Shown here: positions 22,938 through 30,420 of the stretch, in pieces
How the letters are laid out: every line of letters begins with the position of its first letter
Position numbering within the stretch: the first letter of the stretch is position 1
DNA from: Spirochaetia bacterium
Lineage (GTDB): Bacteria; Spirochaetota; Spirochaetia; Treponematales; Breznakiellaceae
Length of the DNA: 38,010 nucleotides
Assembly: GCA_026002265.1 (NCBI GenBank)
Contig: BOBG01000006.1
Coordinates: forward strand, 1-38,010
Reading direction: 5' to 3'
Notes under the pieces: model-generated
Told to the model about the DNA's origin: nothing
The model's database searches: none
The model's input: only the letters and a program-made list of their open reading frames with translations
Made by a program: the position numbers and the translations under genes

Positions 22938-23181
22938 ATGACAAGCGGCACATGTCCGGGATCTGATAGCTTGCGTGACTTAAAAATCACGTCAAAAAAA
23001 AATGCCTAATATGCGGTTTTGAAATCGAATTTTCTCAAATAGAGCAAGATCTGTGTGTGAAAAATGCGGTTTCGTTGCATATAACGACACAATGGATTGT
23101 GTTAAATAGTGCGCGTATGCCTGGGAATGTTTTGATGATGAAGCCTACGAAAGAATGATCGGAAAAATGGCTTGTTCCTAA
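22938..23181 (+). pseudogene. Small zinc-ribbon-like protein gene, frameshifted
   Basis: After AAGGTGG and ATG 22938 the frame encodes MTSGTCPGSDSLRDLKITSK and then hits a stop because of one extra A in a run of nine. Across that and a second frameshift plus one TAG, the reading KKCLICGFEIEFSQ, CEKCGFVAYNDTMDCVK and CAYAWECFDDEAYERMIGKM recovers a cysteine-rich protein of about 80 residues with two CxxC knuckles and a C-x5-C end. It starts 13 bases after the ferredoxin gene, so it was the last gene of the hcp operon. Three lesions indicate decay or sequencing errors. Confidence 0.65.
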
Positions 23182-23206
23182 TCAAGAATAGGTCATTCTT
23201 AACTAA

Positions 23207-23353
23207 TTGCGGTTTATCAAAGACCACTACTTCAAAACACCCCCACTTGTTGACGAAGATTACTGCTCAAAGTCCTCGATACAACCAGAAGCCCTCGCCG
23301 ACGTCCGTTATCAAGTGTGTTACGGCGTATTACCGCCCCCGGAAAAAACCTAA
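23207..23353 (+). pseudogene. Gene remnant of unknown family
   Basis: A 48-codon open frame without good start or ribosome binding site that reads like real protein: FIKDHYFKTPPLVDEDYCSK, then QPEALADVRYQVCYGVLPPP and stop. The proline/aromatic pattern is not random, but no family was recognised. It may be the 3' end of a gene whose front is lost. After it, 23354-23528 holds only a TTGACA (23416-23421) with a poor -10 upstream of the next gene. Confidence 0.4.
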
Positions 23354-23528
23354 CTAAAGTCCCCGCGGAACCCGAAAAACTGCCTGCTGTAAACATATAT
23401 GTTTCTTGCTTTATTTTGACATTCTTTTACAATAGCATATCCATGATCTGATCCCGGAATCTCTTTGAAAAAAGCAATCTTTCCGGTATGCTGTTGATAG
23501 AAAAATGAGTATAGATTAGGAGATTTTT

Positions 23529-25385
23529 ATGAAACAGAAGCTGCTGCTCGTGTGGGCAGCCATTGTTTTGATTCCGGCGGCACTGTCCGCGCAGCAGAAA
23601 TATGCGCTCGTGATCGGGAACGCAGCCTATACGAATACTACCCGGCTCAACAATCCGGTGAATGATGCCAATGATATGACGGCCGCGCTAACCGGGTTGG
23701 GTTTTCAGGTGGAGAAGATACTAAACGGCACTCTTGACCAGATGGAACAGGCGGTTGTTCGGTTGACAAGACAGCTCAGTACGAATGCCAATGCCTACGG
23801 CTTTTTCTTCTACGCCGGGCATGGGGTGCAGTCCAACGGAGAAAATTATTTAATACCGGTTGATGCGTCTATAGCGAGCGAATCCTTTCTCCGCTCGAGG
23901 GCGCTTCAGGTGCAAGCTGTACTCGATGAGTTGAACACGGCGTCAAATACGCTGAATATTGTGGTATTGGATGCGTGCCGGGATAATCCTTTTTCCTGGG
24001 CGCGGAGCGGTACGCGCGGTTTGAATGTGGTGACGGGTCAGCCATCTGGGAGCATCATCGTGTATGCGACTGCTGCCGGAAAGACTGCATTGGACGGAAC
24101 GGGTCGGAATGGATTGTTTACCGGCGAGTTGCTGAAGCATCTGTCCACGCCGGGCATAGATGTCGAGGAGGTGTTTAAGCGAACCGGTGCGGAGGTCAGC
24201 CGGGCGAGTGAAAATGCACAGCTTCCTGCGATCTATTCGCTGTTTTACGGTAAAGCCTATCTAGGTGGGAGTGTGCCGCCTGTACCACAACCGGTAGAGA
24301 CGCCGCAAGCTCCTCGGAATGTCCGTGCCGGGACGCCGGGGACTGATTCTGTACAGCTAACTTGGGATAGTGCCGGAGTCGGCACCAGTTACAGGGTGTA
24401 TTACAATACTCAAAATAATGCATCCGGTGCGAATGCTCTGGGCAACCCCAGTACCGGTACCTCCTTTAATGTAAACGGAATGGCAACCAATTCAATTTAT
24501 TATTTCTGGGTAAGTTCCTTACAAAACGGCCGGGAAAGTGAAAAGTCGCCGGTGGTGACGGTGCGTACTGCTTCAGCTCCGGTACCGGTTCAACCATCTA
24601 TCCCGGCGAACTTCGTGCGGATACCGGCAGGGACTTTTATGATGGGGAGTCCTTCGTCAGAAGTAGACCGGTACGATAATGAAGTCCAGCATCGGGTAAC
24701 GATAACCGGATTTTCAATGAGTAAATATGAAGTGACGCAAAAAGAATGGGTTGATGTGATGGGGACGAATCCCAGCGGGTTCAAGGGCGATAATCTGCCG
24801 GTTGAGAACGTGACTTGGTATGATGCCATTGAGTACTGCAATGCGAGAAGCCGGAAGGAAGGGTTGACGCCGGCATACACGATAGATAAAAGCCGGAAAG
24901 ATCCAAATAACTTATATGACTATGATGACTTGAAGTGGGTAGTAACGTGGAACCGGAGTGCGAATGGGTATCGGCTGCCGACCGAGGCAGAGTGGGAGTA
25001 TGCCTGCCGGGCGGGAACGACAACACCGTTTAGTACCGGAACTAATATCACGACGAATCAAGCGAATTATGATGGGAATAATCCGTACAATGGAAATGCG
25101 AAGGGTAGCTACCGGCGACAGACGTGGGCAGTGAGTAGCGGTACAGCGAATGCGTGGGGATTGTATGATATGCATGGGAATGTGTGGGAATGGTGCTGGG
25201 ATTGGTATGGTGCCTATAGTACTGCTTCGCAGGCTGATCCTACTGGTGCCGCTTCGGGTTTGCACCGCGTCGCGCGTGGCGGGAGCTGGCGCGATTACGC
25301 CCAGGGCCTGCGCTCCGCCTACCGGGACTACTACACCCCTACGTTCCGTAACAATTACCTCGGCTTCCGGGTTGTGCGTCCCTGA
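23529..25385 (+). CDS. Exported caspase-like/FN3/C-type-lectin-fold protein with DGR variable C-terminus
   Basis: A 618-residue protein. Residues 1-21 form a signal peptide. Residues about 24-245 are a caspase-like (C14) peptidase domain: KYALVIGNAAYTN, His98 in FYAGHGVQ and Cys150 in VVLDACRDNPF are the catalytic pair. About 255-350 is a fibronectin type III domain. About 355-618 is a formylglycine-generating-enzyme-type C-lectin fold (RIPAGTFMMGSPSSEV, GYRLPTEAEWEYACRAG, WGLYDMHGNVWEWCWDWYG). The last 42 codons match the TvpA-type variable region of Treponema diversity-generating retroelements (RGGSW-x3-A-x3-RSA-x-R-x4-P-x2-R-x4-GFRVV). Standard annotation would call it a sulfatase-modifying enzyme; ligand display is more likely. 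Ribosome binding site TTAGGAG. Nearly identical over the last two domains to the protein at 31879. Confidence 0.9.
   Translation: MKQKLLLVWAAIVLIPAALSAQQKYALVIGNAAYTNTTRLNNPVNDANDMTAALTGLGFQVEKILNGTLDQMEQAVVRLTRQLSTNANAYGFFFYAGHGVQSNGENYLIPVDASIASESFLRSRALQVQAVLDELNTASNTLNIVVLDACRDNPFSWARSGTRGLNVVTGQPSGSIIVYATAAGKTALDGTGRNGLFTGELLKHLSTPGIDVEEVFKRTGAEVSRASENAQLPAIYSLFYGKAYLGGSVPPVPQPVETPQAPRNVRAGTPGTDSVQLTWDSAGVGTSYRVYYNTQNNASGANALGNPSTGTSFNVNGMATNSIYYFWVSSLQNGRESEKSPVVTVRTASAPVPVQPSIPANFVRIPAGTFMMGSPSSEVDRYDNEVQHRVTITGFSMSKYEVTQKEWVDVMGTNPSGFKGDNLPVENVTWYDAIEYCNARSRKEGLTPAYTIDKSRKDPNNLYDYDDLKWVVTWNRSANGYRLPTEAEWEYACRAGTTTPFSTGTNITTNQANYDGNNPYNGNAKGSYRRQTWAVSSGTANAWGLYDMHGNVWEWCWDWYGAYSTASQADPTGAASGLHRVARGGSWRDYAQGLRSAYRDYYTPTFRNNYLGFRVVRP
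25260..25385 (+). other. DGR-type variable region VR1
   Basis: The final 126 bases of the gene, the same length as VR2 (33889-34014). Sixteen codons differ in meaning between VR1 and VR2, while fixed codons between them stay the same. Twelve of the 16 fit mutation of adenines in AAY-like or A-containing template codons (for example CGC/ATC, TAC/GGC, TTC/AGC, AAT/GGT); four do not. The conserved frame GGCTTCCGGGT before the stop is where a mutagenic-homing initiation site would be. Confidence 0.75.
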
Positions 25386-25389
25386 GTTC

Positions 25390-25447
25390 TGCACCTGTCA
25401 TTTCGGCAGGCTCAATGACCGGGAATGAGTCCCCGAAGTCTGGTGCA
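25390..25447 (+). other. Structured element directly after VR1
   Basis: Outer stem TGCACC (25390-25395) / GGTGCA (25442-25447) encloses a 6-bp hairpin GTCATT (25397-25402) / AATGAC (25414-25419). The same sequence follows VR2, where the outer stem is split by the 21-bp repeat array. Hairpins just after the variable region assist mutagenic homing in the Bordetella phage DGR; the same role here is an inference. Confidence 0.45.
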
Positions 25448-25933
25448 AGGCGTTAAGCCGCAGCACCAAGGCGAAGGGGAACGGCACTACGTCTGGTTTT
25501 GTGATCGTGTCCTTTGGTTGGTGAGCCTGCCGAACCAATCAAAGGACATTGACCGGTATCGGAACATTCCCTGATCCTACCGAAAAGAGCAGATTGGAAA
25601 TTGAGCCACGAGGAGAGAAAAGCCAGAATCATAGAAGGAATAGATGATCGATAAAATTGGATTTAGTAGCCCAATGCTGATTTCAATACTAGTCCAATTC
25701 ATATTCCCTTAATAGCCCACTCCAAAGTGAGGAGTTTTAAGCGTGAAGAGTGAAGTAATACCAGTGTAAATGAGTATCGCTATGCTTCATACCGGATAAT
25801 CTTCATACTTCACCATTGTAGCCACAGAAGCAACAGAGGTACACAGCAGTCATTTCAGCAGCCGGTTCCTGATCTGGTTGATGAGCGGTGCGGTGGGGCT
25901 GTCGAACTGTCTGCCGAACCAATTTTCTACCCC
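25448..25933. other. Intergenic region with dispersed repeats
   Basis: No gene seen. It holds GGTTGGTGAGCCTGCCGAACC near 25515, which shares the GAGCCTGCCGAA core with the repeat array downstream of VR2; short AGCCCAA/ACTAG motifs at 25665-25720; and, at 25818-25849, a sequence containing GCAACAGAGGTACACAGCAG that recurs inverted at 34930-34963. Confidence 0.5.
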
Positions 25934-25962
25934 TTTACTCTCTCTTCTTTACTCTTTATTCT
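25934..25962 (+). promoter_or_regulatory. galK promoter, leaderless configuration (tentative)
   Basis: TTTACT, 17-base spacer, TATTCT, ending seven bases before the ATG at 25970. The region is a run of pyrimidines without any ribosome binding site. Confidence 0.4.
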
Positions 25963-25969
25963 TATTTTT

Positions 25970-27244
25970 ATGAATGGAACAGTATTATTAGATCATTTGC
26001 ACACAGCAGACGTACAGATGTTATTTGAATCCTTGTACGGATCGGATTATTCGGCTGCTATCAAACGCTATGGTGCATTGATTAAAGCTTTATTACGTGA
26101 GTCGCCGGAGGCAGATGTACGGCTCTTCAGTGCGCCGGGGCGTACCGAATTAGGAGGCAACCACACGGATCACAACCGTGGAAAGGTTCTTGCGGCATCA
26201 GTGCATCTGGATAATGTTGCAGCCGCGAGCCAGAGCGGGGATACAATCGTCTGCTTTCGTTCCACTGGTTATCCGGATGTCCGTGTTGATTTAAAGGATA
26301 CTTCACCGGTTGCAGCTGAAAAAGGTAGCACTGAAGCCTTGATCCGGGGTATTGCTGCTGAATTCTCCGCACGGAACCTACCTGTCGGTGGGTGGAACGC
26401 TGTGGCTGATTCATTGGTGCCGGGGGGTTCTGGGCTTTCGTCTTCGGCATCTGTGGAGATGCTTATCGGCCGGATTTTTGATTCTTTGTATGGATCTGGC
26501 GGACGCAGCTTTTTGGAACTCGCACAGATTGGTCAAAAGGCTGAGAATGACTACTTTGGAAAGCCCTCCGGCTTGATGGATCAGACGGCTTGTGCCTCTG
26601 GAGGAGTTGTAGCGATTGACTTTGAGGATCCGGCTGCTCCGCGTGTGAAGCGTCTCAACTTCAATCCTGCGGCTTCAGGTTTGACACTTTGTGTCGTTGA
26701 TACTCGGACGAGTCATGCGGATTTAACCGGTGAATATGCGGCAATTCCGGGTGAAATGAAGGCAGTTGCACAGTTCTTTGGTAAAGCAGTGCTTCGGGAC
26801 ATGAATCCGGACGATCTTTTCTCTAATCTACCGGCACTTCGAGGGGCAGTGGGTGACCGGGCACTTTTGCGGGCGCTTCACTTCTTCAATGAAAATGAGC
26901 GGGTTAATGCCATGCAGACTGCGTTACAGAACACTATGATTGAAGATTTCCTTGAACTGGTTCGGGAATCCGGTGATTCTTCGTGGGAACTGCTTCAGAA
27001 TTGTTCTGTAGCGGGAGAGACCCGGAATCAAGGGATTGGTGTGGCGCTTGCCATGACAAAGAACTTTTTAGGGAAGTCTGGTGCATGCAGGGTTCATGGC
27101 GGAGGCTTTGCCGGAACCATTCAGTCCTACGTGCCGACTGACCGGTTAGCTGCGTACCGGAATTGTATGGAGGGGATTTTTGGAGCGGGCGCGGTTACCG
27201 AGCTGAAAATTCGGGCTTTGGGCGCTGAGGAAATACTTTTCTAA
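25970..27244 (+). CDS. galK: Galactokinase
   Basis: A 424-residue GHMP-family kinase that phosphorylates galactose at C1 with ATP (Leloir pathway, cytoplasm). The galactokinase signature is SAPGRTELGGNHTDHNRGKV (about residues 45-64), the ATP-binding loop is VPGGSGLSSSASVEMLIG (about 146-163), and the third motif is CRVHGGGFAGTIQSYVP near residue 380. QTACASGGVVAIDFEDP holds the catalytic region. The length is near normal (E. coli GalK about 380). There is no ribosome binding site; the start is chosen because a -10-like TATTCT ends seven bases upstream. No other Leloir genes are adjacent. Confidence 0.93.
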   Translation: MNGTVLLDHLHTADVQMLFESLYGSDYSAAIKRYGALIKALLRESPEADVRLFSAPGRTELGGNHTDHNRGKVLAASVHLDNVAAASQSGDTIVCFRSTGYPDVRVDLKDTSPVAAEKGSTEALIRGIAAEFSARNLPVGGWNAVADSLVPGGSGLSSSASVEMLIGRIFDSLYGSGGRSFLELAQIGQKAENDYFGKPSGLMDQTACASGGVVAIDFEDPAAPRVKRLNFNPAASGLTLCVVDTRTSHADLTGEYAAIPGEMKAVAQFFGKAVLRDMNPDDLFSNLPALRGAVGDRALLRALHFFNENERVNAMQTALQNTMIEDFLELVRESGDSSWELLQNCSVAGETRNQGIGVALAMTKNFLGKSGACRVHGGGFAGTIQSYVPTDRLAAYRNCMEGIFGAGAVTELKIRALGAEEILF

Positions 27245-27271
27245 TCACTTCCCTTTTGGGTAGATAGTGGT

Positions 27272-27277
27272 TATAAT
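27272..27277 (+). promoter_or_regulatory. -10 element before the J-domain gene, leaderless configuration
   Basis: A perfect TATAAT ending six bases before the ATG at 27284. The matching -35 (TTCCCT at 27249-27254, 17 bases upstream) is poor. Confidence 0.5.
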
Positions 27278-27283
27278 GAGTTT

Positions 27284-27682
27284 ATGAGTATAGTTGACCG
27301 TCTCGGACGAGTAATTAAGAGTCAGTTTGATGATATACATATTTTCGCTAAGGATTCTAACAGTGACTGGGAGGATCCGGATCTTGCGGACGCAATGGAC
27401 GAGATAAATGACTATCTGCGCGGCAAACCATCGCGTCCAAAGCCGGAACCTGCTCCGCTCTACCCGGTCTCGCTGCTCAAGGATTTTGCCGAATTGGAAG
27501 TTCCTGCCGGTGCTTCAGCCGAAGTGTGCAAAACATCGTATAAGCGTTTGCTCAAACTGCACCATCCGGATCGTCATGCGGGTCATCCGGAGGAAATAAA
27601 GAAGGCAACCGAAAAATCTGCGCGTGTTAATGCGGCGTACGATAGAATCGAACAGTGGCGTCAAACTGGTCATGTGGAATAA
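27284..27682 (+). CDS. J-domain protein
   Basis: A 132-residue protein. Residues about 65-130 form a J domain with the HPD tripeptide in LLKLHHPDRHAGHPEE, helix II (AEVCKTSYKRLLKLHH) and helix III/IV (ATEKSARVNAAYDRIEQWRQ). The domain stimulates DnaK-type ATPases. The N-terminal part (DRLGRVIKSQFDDIHIFA) resembles the start of conserved spirochaetal J-domain proteins and has no glycine-rich or zinc region, so this is a specialised co-chaperone. It starts a run of three closely spaced genes with the TatD-like and uridine-kinase-like genes (gaps of 6 and 4 bases). Confidence 0.85.
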   Translation: MSIVDRLGRVIKSQFDDIHIFAKDSNSDWEDPDLADAMDEINDYLRGKPSRPKPEPAPLYPVSLLKDFAELEVPAGASAEVCKTSYKRLLKLHHPDRHAGHPEEIKKATEKSARVNAAYDRIEQWRQTGHVE

Positions 27683-27688
27683 AAATCC

Positions 27689-28492
27689 ATGACCGATGCC
27701 CATTGCCACTTGTACTATCTTCTTCAGCATAATCAAGATGCTGAACGTGACCGATGCAGATTCATAGTGCCGTGTGTTGCGAGCGCATGGAATCCGGAGG
27801 ATTTCCGGTGTCATGAGGAAGCGTCCCGGAATGCCCCAGAGGATGCCCGGCTTTTACTTGGCTTTGGTGTGCACCCGCAACTGCCGGCTCATGGGGGTCC
27901 GGATACAACAATATCATTGGAGACAATGGAGCAGCTTGCCTCGGAGCATAGGCTCGATGCGGTTGGAGAAACCGGCTTTGATCTCTACGATGCTTGGTTC
28001 CGGGAAAGTGAACCGGAACAGGACCGGATCTTCGCCCGGCATATAGAAATTGCCCATGAACATGGACTTCCGCTGGTGATTCATGTCCGGCGGGCGCTCC
28101 ACAAAATCTTTGCAGCGAGTGCCTATCTCAAAAAGCTCCCGGCCGTGATTTTCCATTCGTGGCCTGGGACGCCCGGTGATGGGGATTCTCTCTTGAAACG
28201 GGGCATCAATGCGTTTTTTTCATTTGGAAATGCGCTTGTCTGCAACCACAAACAGGCGATTCGGTCGGCTGCGCTACTGCCGTTACACCGGATTTTACTT
28301 GAAACGGATGCACCGTACCAGCCGCGGCGGGATTGTTCCTATTCTTACTGGACGGATCTGCCGGTGTTAGGGGAATTGCTTGTACAATTACGCCGGGAAA
28401 ATACGGATTTTTCCGGAAGTGCTGACGATATGACTACCATTATTGATAGCAATTTTTTCCGGGCTTTTACCGGAACAAATCATACAGGATAA
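27689..28492 (+). CDS. TatD-family metal-dependent hydrolase
   Basis: A 267-residue TIM-barrel metallohydrolase; family members are 3'-5' exonucleases acting on DNA. The metal ligands are visible: TDAHCHLYYLL (HxH), VGETGFDLYDAW (Glu), PLVIHVRRAL (His), VIFHSWPGTP (His) and LLETDAPYQPRR (Asp). The residue order and spacing are those of TatD; length is normal. It begins six bases after the J-domain gene without a clear ribosome binding site, which suggests coupled translation. Confidence 0.9.
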   Translation: MTDAHCHLYYLLQHNQDAERDRCRFIVPCVASAWNPEDFRCHEEASRNAPEDARLLLGFGVHPQLPAHGGPDTTISLETMEQLASEHRLDAVGETGFDLYDAWFRESEPEQDRIFARHIEIAHEHGLPLVIHVRRALHKIFAASAYLKKLPAVIFHSWPGTPGDGDSLLKRGINAFFSFGNALVCNHKQAIRSAALLPLHRILLETDAPYQPRRDCSYSYWTDLPVLGELLVQLRRENTDFSGSADDMTTIIDSNFFRAFTGTNHTG

Positions 28493-28496
28493 CAAG

Positions 28497-30167
28497 ATGA
28501 ATTCAATACACATTTCTTTTCCGGATAATCATTCCGGTGAATGTATTCTGGGGACGCGTGCCGAAACTTTCAAAGATCATCTGGGTGACAGCGGGCGGAT
28601 CCTTGTGGCTGTAAAAATTAACAATGAAATCCTTCCCCTTTCGACCCGGCTTGAGGTTAATTCTCATTTAGAGCCGGTTTTTCTCGATTCTGCAGAAGGC
28701 TTGATGATGTACCGGCGTTCTCTGGCATTTCTCCTTGCGATTGCGGTGCGGGATATTGCGCCGGACCGGCGTTTGTACATCGGACATTCCCTCGGCAACA
28801 GTTATTACTACACATTTGCTGATAAACGTGTTTCCACACAAGAAGATCGCAAAGCGCTTCTCGATCATTTAAAAGAAAAAATGCAGAAACTCGTTAAAAA
28901 CGATTTAGCGATCCGGTATTATTTAATGGCTTATTCCGAGGCATTGGAACTTTTTGAAAAAAATCGGCAAATTGATACCCGGATGTTACTTGATGAACGA
29001 AGTGAGTCAAATGTTCCGGTGAATGAATGTGACGGATTCTTTGATCTTTATATTGAACCTCTGGTGCCGCGGACCGGATTATTAACATCGTTTGATCTTA
29101 TGCTGTATCAGAATGGATTTCTGCTGCGTTTTCCCGGATTTGGTAAAGGTATGCAGCTTGATCCGTTTGAAGACAGTCCGGTTATTTTTTCTGTGTATGA
29201 CGAATATAAAGAATGGGGTCAGCGGATCGGGATTCATGCGGTGGGGCATTTGAACCGGCTCGTTTCGACCCGGACCATAAAAGATTATATTAGCATTGCG
29301 GAGGCTTTTCAGGCAAAGAAGTTATTTGAAATTGCTGATAAAATTTATGAAAAACGCGACTCGGTTAAAATGGTTTTAATTGCGGGGCCATCGAGTTCCG
29401 GCAAAACAACTACCGCGAAAAAATTATCTATAAATCTCAAAGTCGTCGGTTTTGATCCGGTTGCCATTAGTCTGGACGATTATTACCGCGGCGGCGATAA
29501 AACGCCTCTGAATGAAAAAGGGGAACCGGATTATGAATGTTTGGAAGCCCTTGATATTCCGTATCTTAACGAACAACTTCTCGCGTTAATGGCCGGAAAT
29601 GAAGTGACTCTTCCGGTATACGATTTCAAAACCGGCTGTCGCCGCGCCGCAGGCGGCCAGAACATTCACATGAATAACCGGAGTATTTTAATTATCGAAG
29701 GAATTCATGGGTTAAACGATGCGCTCACGCCGGATATAGACCGGAACATGAAATTTAAATTATACGTTTCGGCTTTAACCCAACTAAATTTAGATGATCA
29801 TAACCGGATTCCCACAAGTGATAATAGGATGCTCCGGCGTATGGTCAGGGATTATCAATTTCGGGGAAGCAGTGCGGCACGGACCATTAAAATGTGGCCG
29901 GACGTGCAATCCGGTGAATGGAAGTATATTTTTCCCTTTCAAAATACCGCAGATGCAGCATTTAACTCCGCATTGACCTACGAATTAGCTGTGCTTAAAT
30001 TCTATGCAGAGCCATTACTCCGGTCCGTTAAACCAAGTATGCCGGAATATGCAGAAGCTGTCCGTCTCCTTTCATTTTTGGAAAATTTTGCGCCGATTCC
30101 ACCGCAATACGTTCCAAGTCAAAGCATTATAAGGGAATTTATTGGGGAGAGCGATTTCAAATATTGA
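28497..30167 (+). CDS. Uridine kinase-like nucleoside kinase with N-terminal TGS/ThrRS-like region
   Basis: A 556-residue protein. The C-terminal half is a P-loop uridine kinase/phosphoribulokinase domain: Walker A in VLIAGPSSSGKTTTAKKLSI (about residue 300), SLDDYYRGGDKTPLNEKG after it, and LIIEGIHGLN as the Walker B region. The N-terminal half resembles the threonyl-tRNA-synthetase editing-type region found fused to these kinases (LSTRLEVNSHLEPVFLDSAE, YRRSLAFLLAIAV, YIGHSLGNSYYYTF). This long form is known in spirochaetes, clostridia and others and probably phosphorylates a nucleoside. The start at 28497 follows the TatD stop by four bases. Confidence 0.88.
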   Translation: MNSIHISFPDNHSGECILGTRAETFKDHLGDSGRILVAVKINNEILPLSTRLEVNSHLEPVFLDSAEGLMMYRRSLAFLLAIAVRDIAPDRRLYIGHSLGNSYYYTFADKRVSTQEDRKALLDHLKEKMQKLVKNDLAIRYYLMAYSEALELFEKNRQIDTRMLLDERSESNVPVNECDGFFDLYIEPLVPRTGLLTSFDLMLYQNGFLLRFPGFGKGMQLDPFEDSPVIFSVYDEYKEWGQRIGIHAVGHLNRLVSTRTIKDYISIAEAFQAKKLFEIADKIYEKRDSVKMVLIAGPSSSGKTTTAKKLSINLKVVGFDPVAISLDDYYRGGDKTPLNEKGEPDYECLEALDIPYLNEQLLALMAGNEVTLPVYDFKTGCRRAAGGQNIHMNNRSILIIEGIHGLNDALTPDIDRNMKFKLYVSALTQLNLDDHNRIPTSDNRMLRRMVRDYQFRGSSAARTIKMWPDVQSGEWKYIFPFQNTADAAFNSALTYELAVLKFYAEPLLRSVKPSMPEYAEAVRLLSFLENFAPIPPQYVPSQSIIREFIGESDFKY

Positions 30168-30223
30168 AAGCAATATTTAATCCATAAATAAAATTGTAAC
30201 TAGACTGGAATTCATTAAGGTAT

Positions 30224-30316
30224 AACTATTCGGAAAATACCATTGCATTTCCGGGTGTTGCCGGCTTGGCTGGGGCAAAAAAGAACGATACCGATTTTCT
30301 TATTGTATTGGGCTAG
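30224..30316 (+). pseudogene. C-terminal remnant of a papain-like peptidase paralogue
   Basis: A short frame encodes NYSENTIAFPG and then NDTDFLIVLG before a stop. Its DNA (30226-30258) is almost the same as 31536-31566 inside the next gene, where DYSENTIAFPG and GTDYLVVLYS occur in the same order. The remnant is thus what is left of a tandem copy of the peptidase gene. Confidence 0.7.
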
Positions 30317-30363
30317 TAATAGAGTTGATGTTGGGCTAGTTTCTAAACTAGTATTGGGCTAAT
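30308..30363. repeat. Three 23-bp-spaced TTGGGCTAGT repeats
   Basis: TTGGGCTAGT at 30308 and 30331 and TTGGGCTAAT at 30354, each 23 bases apart, directly upstream of the peptidase promoter. They could be a regulator-binding array or simple decay of a repeat. Confidence 0.5.
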
Positions 30364-30384
30364 AAGTCCTAACCATAAATAGGA

Positions 30385-30413
30385 TTGACTTTCATATCTA
30401 CCTATGTTACTAT
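30385..30413 (+). promoter_or_regulatory. Promoter of the papain-like peptidase gene, leaderless configuration
   Basis: TTGACT, 17-base spacer, TACTAT, ending seven bases before the ATG at 30421. No ribosome binding site. Confidence 0.55.
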
Positions 30414-30420
30414 TATAAGT

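Noticed and set aside
27689..30420. DGR reverse transcriptase or template repeat between the two variable-region genes
   Set aside because: All frames in the interval are assigned to other families, and no stretch rich in AAC codons matches the variable regions.
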